The notes under the pieces: generated by a model | What the model was told of the DNA's origin: nothing | Databases searched by the model: none | The model's input: the letters and a program-made list of their open reading frames with translations, nothing else | Position numbers and translations under genes: made by a program | Assembly (NCBI GenBank): GCA_964432925.1 | Contig: CAYSPM010000127.1 | Span: forward strand, 1 to 8,373 | Direction: 5' to 3' | Origin: CAYNTC01 sp964432925 | GTDB lineage: Bacteria; Planctomycetota; Phycisphaerae; Sedimentisphaerales; Anaerobacaceae | DNA: 8,373 bases | Shown: positions 1-6,048 of the stretch, one piece after another | How the letters are laid out: the number at the start of each line of letters is the position of its first letter | Numbering within the stretch: the stretch's first letter is position 1

Positions 1-132
1 CGCTGGCGCTATCTGTTGGGATGCTTATGCGTACTGTTGTTGCTTAAAAAATATCTTATATCGCACATGCTCACTTATTTTAATTTCGATGAGGCTTTGT
101 GGAATCTTTGCGGCGAGTCTGCAAAACTTCTT
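1..132. other. Left-edge stretch downstream of thrC, no supported gene
   Basis: This stretch lies beyond the 3' end of thrC and reaches the window edge. In the plus frame starting at base 3 it reads LALSVGMLMRTVVA followed by a TAA stop at 45-47. That could be the tail of a convergent membrane protein, but 14 residues cannot support a call. A second plus-strand frame stays open from the edge through 246, but most of it is antisense to thrC. No hairpin followed by a T run on the minus strand was found, so no thrC terminator is called. Confidence 0.4.
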
Positions 133-1488
133 TTATTGTATCAGCTTTATGATCTGTTCGAGATCGTTGGGTGCTTCGATAGGTGGATTGCTGAATTGAC
201 CCTGTTTTTCTTTGTGGTAGTTAACCGTGACATTGGGGTCCTTTAGTGGGTGTCCGGTCAGCACACAGGCAACTCGCTGGTCTTTTTCGACAACACCCTC
301 AGCAAGGAGGTGCTTTAAACCTGCTATTGTCGCTGCAGAAGCTGGCTCACAGCCAAGACCGTACTTGCCTATGATTGCTTTGGCATCACAAATTTCTTCG
401 TCGCTCACCGCACGCACGATACCATCACATATATCTATGGACCGCAGGCATTTCTTCAGATTGACCGGCCGGGCAATTTCTATTGCGGAGGCGCATGTAT
501 GTGGAGAAAAGTTACGGGCAGTCAAATCCGCGTAATAGTCATCGATAATTTGTTGATCGACCTGGCCATTATTCCATATTAACTTTTTGTTGTTGACTAG
601 GTCGGTCAGGGTATCGGCGCCGGTAGCGTTGATGATAGCCATTCGTGGTATTCGCTCAATCAGGCCAAGTTGTTTCAATTCATAAAAAGCCTTTCCAAAA
701 GCACTGGAGTTGCCGAGATTTCCACCTGGAACAATTATCCAGTCCGGCACGTCCCATCCCAGTCCTTCTATGATTCGATACATTATGGTCTTTTGGCCTT
801 CGAGCCGAAATGGATTCAGTGAATTTAGTAGGTACAGCCCCAGTTTACTGCACACAGCCTGAACCTGCCGCATACAATCGTCGAAGTCACCTTTTATCTG
901 AATAGTCTGTGCGCCATAGTCCATTGCCTGGCTGAGTTTGCCAAAGGCGATTCTGCCGGAGCCGATAAAGACAGCGCATTTTAAACCACAGCTATGAGCA
1001 TACAGTGCCACCGACGCAGAGGTGTTGCCGGTCGAAGCACAGGCGCAGGATTTTGCTCCCACCATCATCGCATGGCTGAACGCCGCGGCCATCCCGTTAT
1101 CCTTGAACGAGCCGGACGGATTGAGACCCTCGTATTGCAGATACAAACAGTCGGCTTTCATTTCCAGGTATTCTGCGATAGCGCAGTTTTGCTGCAGAAT
1201 TGTCTGGCCCTCACCGATAGTTACCTTGTGCTGGTCGGGGCAAAAATCCAAGAGCTCGCGGAACCGCCAGACGCCAGAAAAATCCAGCCGATTATCTCTG
1301 TTGGCCCAGCGCTTAGCGAAGTCACTGAGTCTATCTGGCACCGGGACTTTATCCCAATTGTATTGCGCATCCAGCAGCTCACCGCATTTGGGGCATTTGA
1401 AAATCACCTCGCCGCAGTCAAACTCTGCCCCGCAATCCGGATTGATACACTTTTGATAAGCTGCGCCGGTATGTTTTAATGAGCACAT
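133..1488 (-). CDS. thrC: Threonine synthase (PLP-dependent)
   Basis: The enzyme converts O-phosphohomoserine and water to threonine and phosphate, the last step of threonine synthesis, in the cytoplasm. Numbering below is from the upstream GTG at 1503. Residues 19-40 hold a C-x4-C, x12, C-x2-C zinc-ribbon-like N-terminus. The PLP-binding lysine is K134 in NPSGSFKDNG. STGNTSAS at 157-164 and PGGNLGNSS at 259-267 are the PLP-binding loops of fold type II enzymes. LTGHPLKDP at 415-423 is the usual C-terminal motif of threonine synthases. The ATG at 1488 (protein MCSLKHTGAAYQ, 451 aa) is preferred. The GTG at 1503 would add five residues. Neither start has a strong ribosome binding site; a weak GTGAG lies about 11 bases before the ATG. 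No promoter was identified, and the region just upstream is decayed repeat, so transcription may begin there or be read through from further right. The family call is firm. Cysteate synthase is a related alternative, but the LKDP and GNLGN motifs fit threonine synthase better. Confidence 0.93.
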   Translation of the reverse strand: MCSLKHTGAAYQKCINPDCGAEFDCGEVIFKCPKCGELLDAQYNWDKVPVPDRLSDFAKRWANRDNRLDFSGVWRFRELLDFCPDQHKVTIGEGQTILQQNCAIAEYLEMKADCLYLQYEGLNPSGSFKDNGMAAAFSHAMMVGAKSCACASTGNTSASVALYAHSCGLKCAVFIGSGRIAFGKLSQAMDYGAQTIQIKGDFDDCMRQVQAVCSKLGLYLLNSLNPFRLEGQKTIMYRIIEGLGWDVPDWIIVPGGNLGNSSAFGKAFYELKQLGLIERIPRMAIINATGADTLTDLVNNKKLIWNNGQVDQQIIDDYYADLTARNFSPHTCASAIEIARPVNLKKCLRSIDICDGIVRAVSDEEICDAKAIIGKYGLGCEPASAATIAGLKHLLAEGVVEKDQRVACVLTGHPLKDPNVTVNYHKEKQGQFSNPPIEAPNDLEQIIKLIQ

Positions 1489-1726
1489 CAACAAAAATCT
1501 CACAAATTAGAAATCTTGCCTTTTTCAGTACTTCGGCTTCACCAACGTTGTTCTTAACTGCTGCTACTAGATAATTATAAACGTCGATTCTTGTTTTTAG
1601 TACAGAAATTGGCTTTGATTGGATTTGTTTTTTTTGGAATCTGGATGCCGGTTCATTTTCATATTCCTTTTTAGAATAGAAGTTTAAGTTCATTTGGGAT
1701 TTTCGGAAATTGGCTTTGTTTTGCAT
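1418..1726 (-). pseudogene. Degenerate MQNKANF-type small ORF (102 codons), probably not a functional gene
   Basis: The frame starts with MQNKANFRKSQMNLNF, then reads YENEPASRF and QSKPISVL, with a K, N and Q rich composition. From memory, ORFs beginning MQNKANFRKSQMN and continuing with NKPNS-like text recur many times in planctomycete genomes and are annotated as hypothetical proteins. The copy looks decayed. A 13-base stretch encoding KANF at 1706-1718 recurs exactly at 1605-1617 but in a different reading frame, so the second KANF is lost in the long frame. The last 71 bases overlap the start of thrC out of frame, which is a poor arrangement for a real protein. The ATG follows the heptamer array directly and has no ribosome binding site. 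I treat it as a transcribed or formerly coding dispersed repeat. A genuine short peptide gene ending nearer 1590 cannot be excluded. Confidence 0.5.
1605..1718. repeat. 13-bp direct repeat pair (1605-1617 and 1706-1718)
   Basis: GAAATTGGCTTTG occurs exactly at 1605-1617 and 1706-1718, 101 bases apart. The distance is not a multiple of three, so the two copies fall in different frames of the overlapping minus-strand ORF. It marks the internal repetition of the MQNKANF element. Confidence 0.8.
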
Positions 1727-1733
1727 AATTGAC

Positions 1734-1874
1734 CAGTGGTCAGGGTTCAGGGGGCAGGCTTCAGGGATCGGGTTTCGGGGGTCATAGTTAGTGAATAGTG
1801 GTTCATAATTCGTCGCTCGTATCTCGTATTTCGTGGTACGTTGTGAGTGGTTAAATGGTTAATTGGTTAAATGG
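1734..1874. repeat. Degenerate heptanucleotide array, left of the NAQKSTGPRT gene
   Basis: From 1734 to 1852 the plus strand divides into seventeen consecutive 7-base units without a slipped base. Most begin with C; examples are CAGGGTT at 1741, CAGGGAT at 1762, CATAATT at 1804 and CGTATTT at 1825. The units then give way to 8-base units, TTAAATGG at 1851 and 1867 with TTAATTGG at 1859. Neighbouring units resemble each other more than distant ones, drifting from CAGGG-rich to CGTAT-rich to TTAAATGG. That is the pattern expected from local tandem duplication followed by mutation. The array ends inside the coding region on its right: the stop codon and last residues of that gene are made of the 8-base units. 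Confidence 0.85.
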
Positions 1875-2462
1875 CATTTCACATTCGGGGTCCAGCTTTC
1901 GCATGACCAGGAGCCTTTGAAGCTCGAGTATCGTTTTGTACAGGCTGTGCTCTATTCGGCGTTCATACATCAACAGCCGCTCAAGCACCCTTCCATTTGA
2001 GAAGTCCTTTATCGCCATACGACCCAGAGCCAGATGGGTAGCCGAGTCACTCGGATCGCCCTGCGGCCGGTCTACGCCTTTGAAAAACAGCGATTGGGTG
2101 AGTTTTGTTAATGGGCTGGAGGTATTACCTGCGTTCAATGCGTCGATGGTCTGGTTCTGGATTCTACAGACACGTTTTAGCCGCCATGAGAGAGTGACAA
2201 TGCGTTCGGCTAACATAGATTCCATTGGGCTGGCCGGGGCCAGCTCGGCGAGCAACTGCTGGCGGTAGAGGTCGAAGTCGGCCTGGCTTTCTGAGCTGAT
2301 TATCTGGCTCCGGCTCGCTCCGCCGAGACGAGCGTCCTGCCGGACCAAAAGGCCGTGTTTGACGGCGTTTTGTGAGACGGCGGACTTGCCTTCGCTGGTG
2401 CGTGGGCCTGTCGATTTTTGTGCGTTACGCCGGTTGGCGAGTATTTGGGCTTCGGTGGACAT
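1851..2462 (-). CDS. Uncharacterised protein with N-terminal NAQKSTGPRTxEGK motif
   Basis: The protein has 203 residues and no known function. Residues 10-38 hold the signature NRRNAQKSTGPRTSEGK followed by S-NAVKHGL, with basic and small residues spaced as in a short DNA-binding module; that role is inference only. Residues 61-105 (ADFDLYRQQLLAEL, then MLAERIVTLSWRLKRV) and 160-185 (ERLLMYERRIEHSLYKTILELQRL) are predicted helical and amphipathic. The pattern of a YE-R-E-L-LQRL end is, from memory, typical of a multicopy family in Acidobacteria and Planctomycetota. No signal peptide or membrane segment is visible. The ATG at 2462 has a G-rich Shine-Dalgarno-like stretch six bases upstream. 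Base composition is GC-rich (39 of 60 bases at 2281-2340) against the very AT-rich gene upstream. The last eight residues, MPFNQLTI, are encoded by the flanking 8-base repeat, so the C-terminus has been captured from or eroded into repeat DNA. The family call is solid; function is unknown. Confidence 0.8.
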   Translation of the reverse strand: MSTEAQILANRRNAQKSTGPRTSEGKSAVSQNAVKHGLLVRQDARLGGASRSQIISSESQADFDLYRQQLLAELAPASPMESMLAERIVTLSWRLKRVCRIQNQTIDALNAGNTSSPLTKLTQSLFFKGVDRPQGDPSDSATHLALGRMAIKDFSNGRVLERLLMYERRIEHSLYKTILELQRLLVMRKLDPECEMPFNQLTI

Positions 2463-2468
2463 GATTAA

Positions 2469-2481
2469 CCCCCCCTTTCTT
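2469..2481 (-). promoter_or_regulatory. G-rich Shine-Dalgarno-like site for the NAQKSTGPRT gene
   Basis: The minus strand reads AAGAAAGGGGGGG ending six bases before the ATG. The AAAGGGGG part can pair with the anti-Shine-Dalgarno end of 16S rRNA with mismatches. The run of seven G is also a slippage-prone homopolymer, so its length may vary between strains and alter expression. Confidence 0.45.
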
Positions 2482-2482
2482 A

Positions 2483-2552
2483 TTGATTATTGATAAATGA
2501 TTATTGATAATTGACCATGAACGATGAACTAAGAACTATGAACTCTGAAATG
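2483..2552. repeat. Degenerate heptanucleotide array, right of the NAQKSTGPRT gene
   Basis: Ten consecutive 7-base units keep perfect register on the plus strand. They run from TTGATTA and TTGATAA types near the gene to TGAACGA, TGAACTA, AGAACTA and TGAACTC types further out. Read on the minus strand the outer units become TAGTTCA-like, which matches the TGGTTCA, GGGTTCA and TAATTCG register of the left array read on the plus strand. The two arrays are therefore inverted relative to each other. This array forms the leader of the small gene and supplies AT-rich, TATCAA/TAATCA-like sequence where a -10 box would sit. Confidence 0.8.
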
Positions 2553-2744
2553 TTTAGTTATCTTCGCCCCGACAGAGGCGGGCAAGCTCTCGTGGCGGTT
2601 TATCGTTTGCCTGCTGGCAAACATGCGGGTATTTTAACACACTTTCATACAAAAATCAACCAGAAAATCGTTTTTTTTGGCCGCTCTGAGCGCAGTCTAT
2701 CAAGGATTAATCCATATCCATATTTCCAGTTTTCGCAATAGTCG
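2553..2744. other. Intergenic spacer between the small gene and the restriction-modification gene
   Basis: This spacer contains no supportable gene. The plus-strand frame across it from 2511 reads through the heptamers and hairpins and looks accidental. A GC-rich patch at 2565-2630 contains two short inverted repeats: CGCC/GGCG at 2565-2580, and the stronger one listed separately. Bases 2671-2678 are a T run, and CGCTCTGAGCG at 2683-2693 is a short palindrome beside it. In the minus direction the run becomes A and so does not make a terminator for the upstream gene. Confidence 0.5.
2605..2622. repeat. Perfect 7-bp inverted repeat with 4-base loop
   Basis: GTTTGCC at 2605-2611 and GGCAAAC at 2616-2622 form a stem around the loop TGCT. 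No T run follows on either strand, so a classical terminator is unlikely. It lies in a GC-rich island inside AT-rich spacer, which suggests a small palindromic repeat element of REP type. Confidence 0.6.
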
Positions 2745-5700
2745 TTATGAAAGTTTATTCAACAGTTTATAAAACTTGTTCTTTTGGCACTCCTGTTTGA
2801 TTTCAGAACGATGTTTCAATCCCACTTTTGTAAGGGGAATGTTGAAATATAATGCAAAGACTAAATCGTCAATATAGTCTTTTACGTCTTCTTGCTTCTC
2901 AAAGTCAATAGCAAGCAAAGATTTTAATTCTGAAAGCTTTATCTGGTCATGTTCAAATTCTAATTCACCGCTTCTGTATTTATCGATGACGGTTTTTTCA
3001 ACAAGCTCTTTGTTACTCTTGATTTTCAGCTTTTTTTCTTTTTTATCCTTTCGTAAAACAAGGTCGTTCGCCGTGACTGATACAGCATCAAACTTCTGCA
3101 TCATAACTTGTGAAAAATCAATTAAATCAGCAAGTTTTACCTGCTCTAAATCGATCATTTCTTCAGTCTGTTTTATAATTTCATCCTTAATATGCTGATT
3201 GCTATCAAAAATTCTGGGAACACGAAGAAATTCTTTAATTGATCTAATTCCAATTAAAATATCTTTTTCACTTTCACTTTTTAATAAATTATTAAATACA
3301 AATCGGTTACATTTAGAGTTCAATAGAGACAGGATATATTCTATTTCTTTCTTGTTTTCAGATGAGATAACAATCCAATTAAAATTAACCATTATGTTAT
3401 CTTCAGAGAAATAGAATTTTTTAGTATTCATATATCTCCAAATAATCTTATACTTTTTCTCATAAACATCTATACCCTGACTGCCTTTTGGAAATCGAAG
3501 GTCTTTTTTAAAAATAACATTATTTGTAACATCTAATTTAAGTTTATCTTTATGGGTACTTACGAGGTGGTAAAATTCTTTGTCTGACTGGACTCTATCC
3601 AATTTTGTGATTTTATCTTTAGCAAAAACTAGTCCTTTATCGAAGTAAAAAACTGAATTGAACTTTGACTTTGATAACTCTGGCATCCTGTAAATATATA
3701 TTGTCTCGTTTCTTATATATTGTTCTATAAAATCGGATGTTTTTTTATCATGTTTTAGAAAATTCCAATTTACTACACTTTGTAATAATTTTCCTTGCAA
3801 GATTTTCTTTTTGCTAATTTTCCTGCCAGAAATAATATTTTTTAACGTCTCTACAACAGTATCGTTAGGATTTTTATAATTTACGATTTCAACTTTATGA
3901 GTTGCGTTTGGGATTTTTCTTTTTGTCACAAAAATCAAACTGGAAGTAGCAACCGGCTTATCTTGTTTTATGCCCCGACCAACGAACATCTTTCCTTCAA
4001 AAGTTACAATCTTTTCAATAGTAGTAAATTTTGCCAAATGATAACGGATAACATCTAAATCTCCAGATGTTAAGATTGTCTGAGGTATAATATAACAAAG
4101 TTTTGCGTTATCTTTTAATAATGCTAAACCCAATGAGACGAAGAAAGCATAAAGATTTGGTTTTGGAGCGTAAGCTTTTATTCGCCCAGGGACAGTGTTT
4201 AAATTTACCCCATAAATATTGCTCATCTGAATCTTTTTTTCTTGAATTAGTTTAGTGATTAAAACTTTCTGTTTGCAACATTCGTTATAGCCCACGTATG
4301 GTGGGTTTGCTATTACAAAATCAAAACGGCGTCGTGGACAGCGAGGGCGACTCTCTAAACTCTCCTTCATTTCTTTCAGGTCGTCCTTATCTCGAACATA
4401 ACTAACATAGCCGAGATCTAATTTCTCCTTGAAAAGAAAACCTTGACCATTGTTTTTCTGGACGGCAACATCAATATCATGAATAGTATTACGAAGTGCG
4501 GTATCCATAAATTCAGCGATGCTGTCCCTTGTCTTAAAAACCTTAATTTTCTTCTCTATAGGATTGTTATATTTTTCATTGATTATGAGCGGAAGCATCC
4601 TCATCAAAATGTTCATTTCAGCCAGATAAAGAGGAAATTCAGCGATATCAAGACCAAATATATCTTTGTTCACCAGTTCTTTAACTTTCTTGACACGCTG
4701 TTCTGAATCATGCCCTATCGTCCTTATAAGCGTATCAACAGCCGAATAAAGAAATGTACCGCTACCACAGGCAGGGTCAATGAGAGAGATTGTGTTCTTA
4801 TCTGGTGTGATTTTGCTTTTAAGATTTTCAGGTGTGTAGCCAACTTGTTCGAGCATAAAGTTTACAACTGCGGGGTCTGTAAAGTATTGGCCTTTTTTCT
4901 GGTCTTCGTATAAAGCCTTTAGATAATTCTCATAAATATACCCGAAGATTTCATTGCGAACTTCAGCAAAATTATACTTCTTTATAAAAACAAAGATATC
5001 AAGCCACGGGGAAACATCGTGCAACTCACTTAAAGTCTTATGGAGAATGTCCCAAAGTTTGTTCCTAATAAACTCTTGCTCTTTCGAAAATGGGCGATAA
5101 ATATTCTTGGATATCGTAGCAGAAATTCCATCGATACTGCCTAATACATCTTTGAATCTATCTTGTTTCAAATGACCATGTATTGCTTCCACTAAAGTTT
5201 CATATTCTTTCGGAAAATCATCAAATTCATTATCTACCAGGGTCTTATACAATATAAACTGAATTATATAAGCGTATGTAATTTCAACGGCAGTTTTTGT
5301 CCTTTCTTTTTGCGGCAAGCCATTTAAGTAACCCTCAATGTCAAGTTTATTTTTGAAGCTTGCAATGAGCTTAGTGATATCCTCGAAAAATAGCTGGCGA
5401 TAGTCCTCAACAGGTAATTGCTCGGTTTCTTGCAAAAGCGAATGTTGCCAACGTTTTTCAAAGAAAGACAGATAATATTTTTCTGGCTTTATATATTCGC
5501 GCCAGAACTCTAAGAATAGGCCTGTATTGTCGAGAATTGTCTTTAGAGTGTATTCTCTATATTCGTTATTATTATAAAATTGCCAGGTATAGCCATCCGT
5601 TAGAATTCCGTATTTTTTATCTAAATCGATTTGGTATTGAAACAGTTGACTTCTGCCAGCGTCTATATTCTTGTATCTTTCCACTTCTACCGGAATTTTA

Positions 5701-5954
5701 ATTTGAGGTGTTATAAAAATAGTGATATCAGGCTGGTTTCTACCTTTGGATGTTTTCTCCTCCAAAAATTCGTTTTTCCTGTCCTCTAATTTTGTAGAAT
5801 TGAGCCCGACCTTTAGCGCAAAGACTTCGGGTGATTTTAATACGTCTTTAACAAATATCTGGACGCCGGTGCCAACCTCTCTAACTTCGTAAAAAGTCTT
5901 TTCTTTGCGCCATTTTGTACGAAGTTCCGGAATAAACAACAGTCCTTTAGACAT
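2745..5954 (-). CDS. Type IIG-like restriction-modification protein (PD-(D/E)xK nuclease fused to N6-adenine methyltransferase)
   Basis: One 1069-residue chain carries the parts of a restriction-modification system. Residues about 65-130 are a PD-(D/E)xK-type nuclease: P75-D76, then E90-V-E92, with LFQYQ and LTDGYTWQFY following. Residues about 185-350 are a helical connector. The methyltransferase spans about 350-700: GQYFTDP at 355-361 (motif X-like), DPACGSGTF at 393-401 (SAM-binding motif I), IFGLDIAEF at 432-440, and the catalytic NPPY at 550-553, which indicates adenine-N6 methylation. Residues about 720-960 match a target-recognition region, with a late YILSLLNSKCNRF and LRVPRI pattern as in Eco57I/TaqI-like enzymes. 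The size fits type IIG enzymes (roughly 900-1200 aa). No separate specificity or helicase gene is present, so it probably acts alone, methylating and cutting near its site. The gene is very AT-rich (10 of 60 bases at 3241-3300 are G or C), unlike its neighbours, which suggests horizontal acquisition. It has its own promoter. Site specificity cannot be read from sequence. Confidence 0.9.
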   Translation of the reverse strand: MSKGLLFIPELRTKWRKEKTFYEVREVGTGVQIFVKDVLKSPEVFALKVGLNSTKLEDRKNEFLEEKTSKGRNQPDITIFITPQIKIPVEVERYKNIDAGRSQLFQYQIDLDKKYGILTDGYTWQFYNNNEYREYTLKTILDNTGLFLEFWREYIKPEKYYLSFFEKRWQHSLLQETEQLPVEDYRQLFFEDITKLIASFKNKLDIEGYLNGLPQKERTKTAVEITYAYIIQFILYKTLVDNEFDDFPKEYETLVEAIHGHLKQDRFKDVLGSIDGISATISKNIYRPFSKEQEFIRNKLWDILHKTLSELHDVSPWLDIFVFIKKYNFAEVRNEIFGYIYENYLKALYEDQKKGQYFTDPAVVNFMLEQVGYTPENLKSKITPDKNTISLIDPACGSGTFLYSAVDTLIRTIGHDSEQRVKKVKELVNKDIFGLDIAEFPLYLAEMNILMRMLPLIINEKYNNPIEKKIKVFKTRDSIAEFMDTALRNTIHDIDVAVQKNNGQGFLFKEKLDLGYVSYVRDKDDLKEMKESLESRPRCPRRRFDFVIANPPYVGYNECCKQKVLITKLIQEKKIQMSNIYGVNLNTVPGRIKAYAPKPNLYAFFVSLGLALLKDNAKLCYIIPQTILTSGDLDVIRYHLAKFTTIEKIVTFEGKMFVGRGIKQDKPVATSSLIFVTKRKIPNATHKVEIVNYKNPNDTVVETLKNIISGRKISKKKILQGKLLQSVVNWNFLKHDKKTSDFIEQYIRNETIYIYRMPELSKSKFNSVFYFDKGLVFAKDKITKLDRVQSDKEFYHLVSTHKDKLKLDVTNNVIFKKDLRFPKGSQGIDVYEKKYKIIWRYMNTKKFYFSEDNIMVNFNWIVISSENKKEIEYILSLLNSKCNRFVFNNLLKSESEKDILIGIRSIKEFLRVPRIFDSNQHIKDEIIKQTEEMIDLEQVKLADLIDFSQVMMQKFDAVSVTANDLVLRKDKKEKKLKIKSNKELVEKTVIDKYRSGELEFEHDQIKLSELKSLLAIDFEKQEDVKDYIDDLVFALYFNIPLTKVGLKHRSEIKQECQKNKFYKLLNKLS

Positions 5955-5959
5955 ATCAG

Positions 5960-5964
5960 TCCTT
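5960..5964 (-). promoter_or_regulatory. Ribosome binding site of the restriction-modification gene
   Basis: AAGGA on the minus strand lies five bases before the ATG at 5954, preceded by a run of A. It supports this start over internal methionines. Confidence 0.7.
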
Positions 5965-5985
5965 TTTTGCTCACCTTTCGATTAC

Positions 5986-6014
5986 AGAATATCCAAAACC
6001 ACAATTCCCGTCAA
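5986..6014 (-). promoter_or_regulatory. Sigma-70-type promoter for the restriction-modification gene
   Basis: On the minus strand TTGACG (6009-6014) and TATTCT (5986-5991) are separated by 17 bases, the ideal spacing. Transcription would start near 5979, giving a leader of about 25 bases that includes the AAGGA site. It lies in the 94-base gap after the HAD gene, so the restriction gene can be expressed separately. Confidence 0.5.
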
Positions 6015-6021
6015 TTCTAAA

Positions 6022-6039
6022 AATCCGCGTAATCCGTGG
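6022..6039. repeat. AATCCGCGT/AATCCGTGG repeat
   Basis: Two near-identical 9-base units, AATCCGCGT and AATCCGTGG, sit side by side just past the stop codon of the HAD gene. Phrases of the type AATCTGCGTAATCTGTGG are, from memory, dispersed repeats in several bacterial groups. Here the repeat immediately precedes the restriction gene's promoter and may mark an insertion junction. Confidence 0.5.
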
Positions 6040-6048
6040 TTAAATAGT

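Larger units (their letters stand above)
1725..2517. repeat. 11-bp perfect direct repeat bracketing one array and the small gene
   Basis: ATAATTGACCA is found at 1725-1735 and again at 2507-2517 in the same orientation. The left copy marks the outer edge of the left heptamer array and the right copy lies in the middle of the right array. It could be a target-site duplication left by insertion of the segment between, or simply a shared unit of the repeat family. The left copy also forms the palindrome GACCAGTGGTC at 1731-1741. Confidence 0.6.

Noticed and set aside
3..47. C-terminal end of a plus-strand membrane protein
   Set aside because: Only 14 codons are visible; too short to support.
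994..1479. Plus-strand open frames of 144 and 161 codons opposite thrC
   Set aside because: They are antisense to the clearly conserved threonine synthase and carry no recognisable motif.
2290..2345. Palindromic repeat inserted in the small gene (GCTCG/CGAGC around 2312)
   Set aside because: The GC-rich inverted segments are short and the frame is intact; without homologues an insertion cannot be shown.
1734..2552. CRISPR array
   Set aside because: There are no constant repeats separated by unique spacers; units are 7 bases long and contiguous, and no cas gene is present.
2671..2693. Rho-independent terminator for the restriction-modification gene
   Set aside because: In the direction of transcription the hairpin is followed by an A run, not a T run.
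2511..2741. Plus-strand 76-codon open frame
   Set aside because: Its start, MNDELRTMNSE, is a translation of heptamer units, and the rest crosses palindromic spacer.
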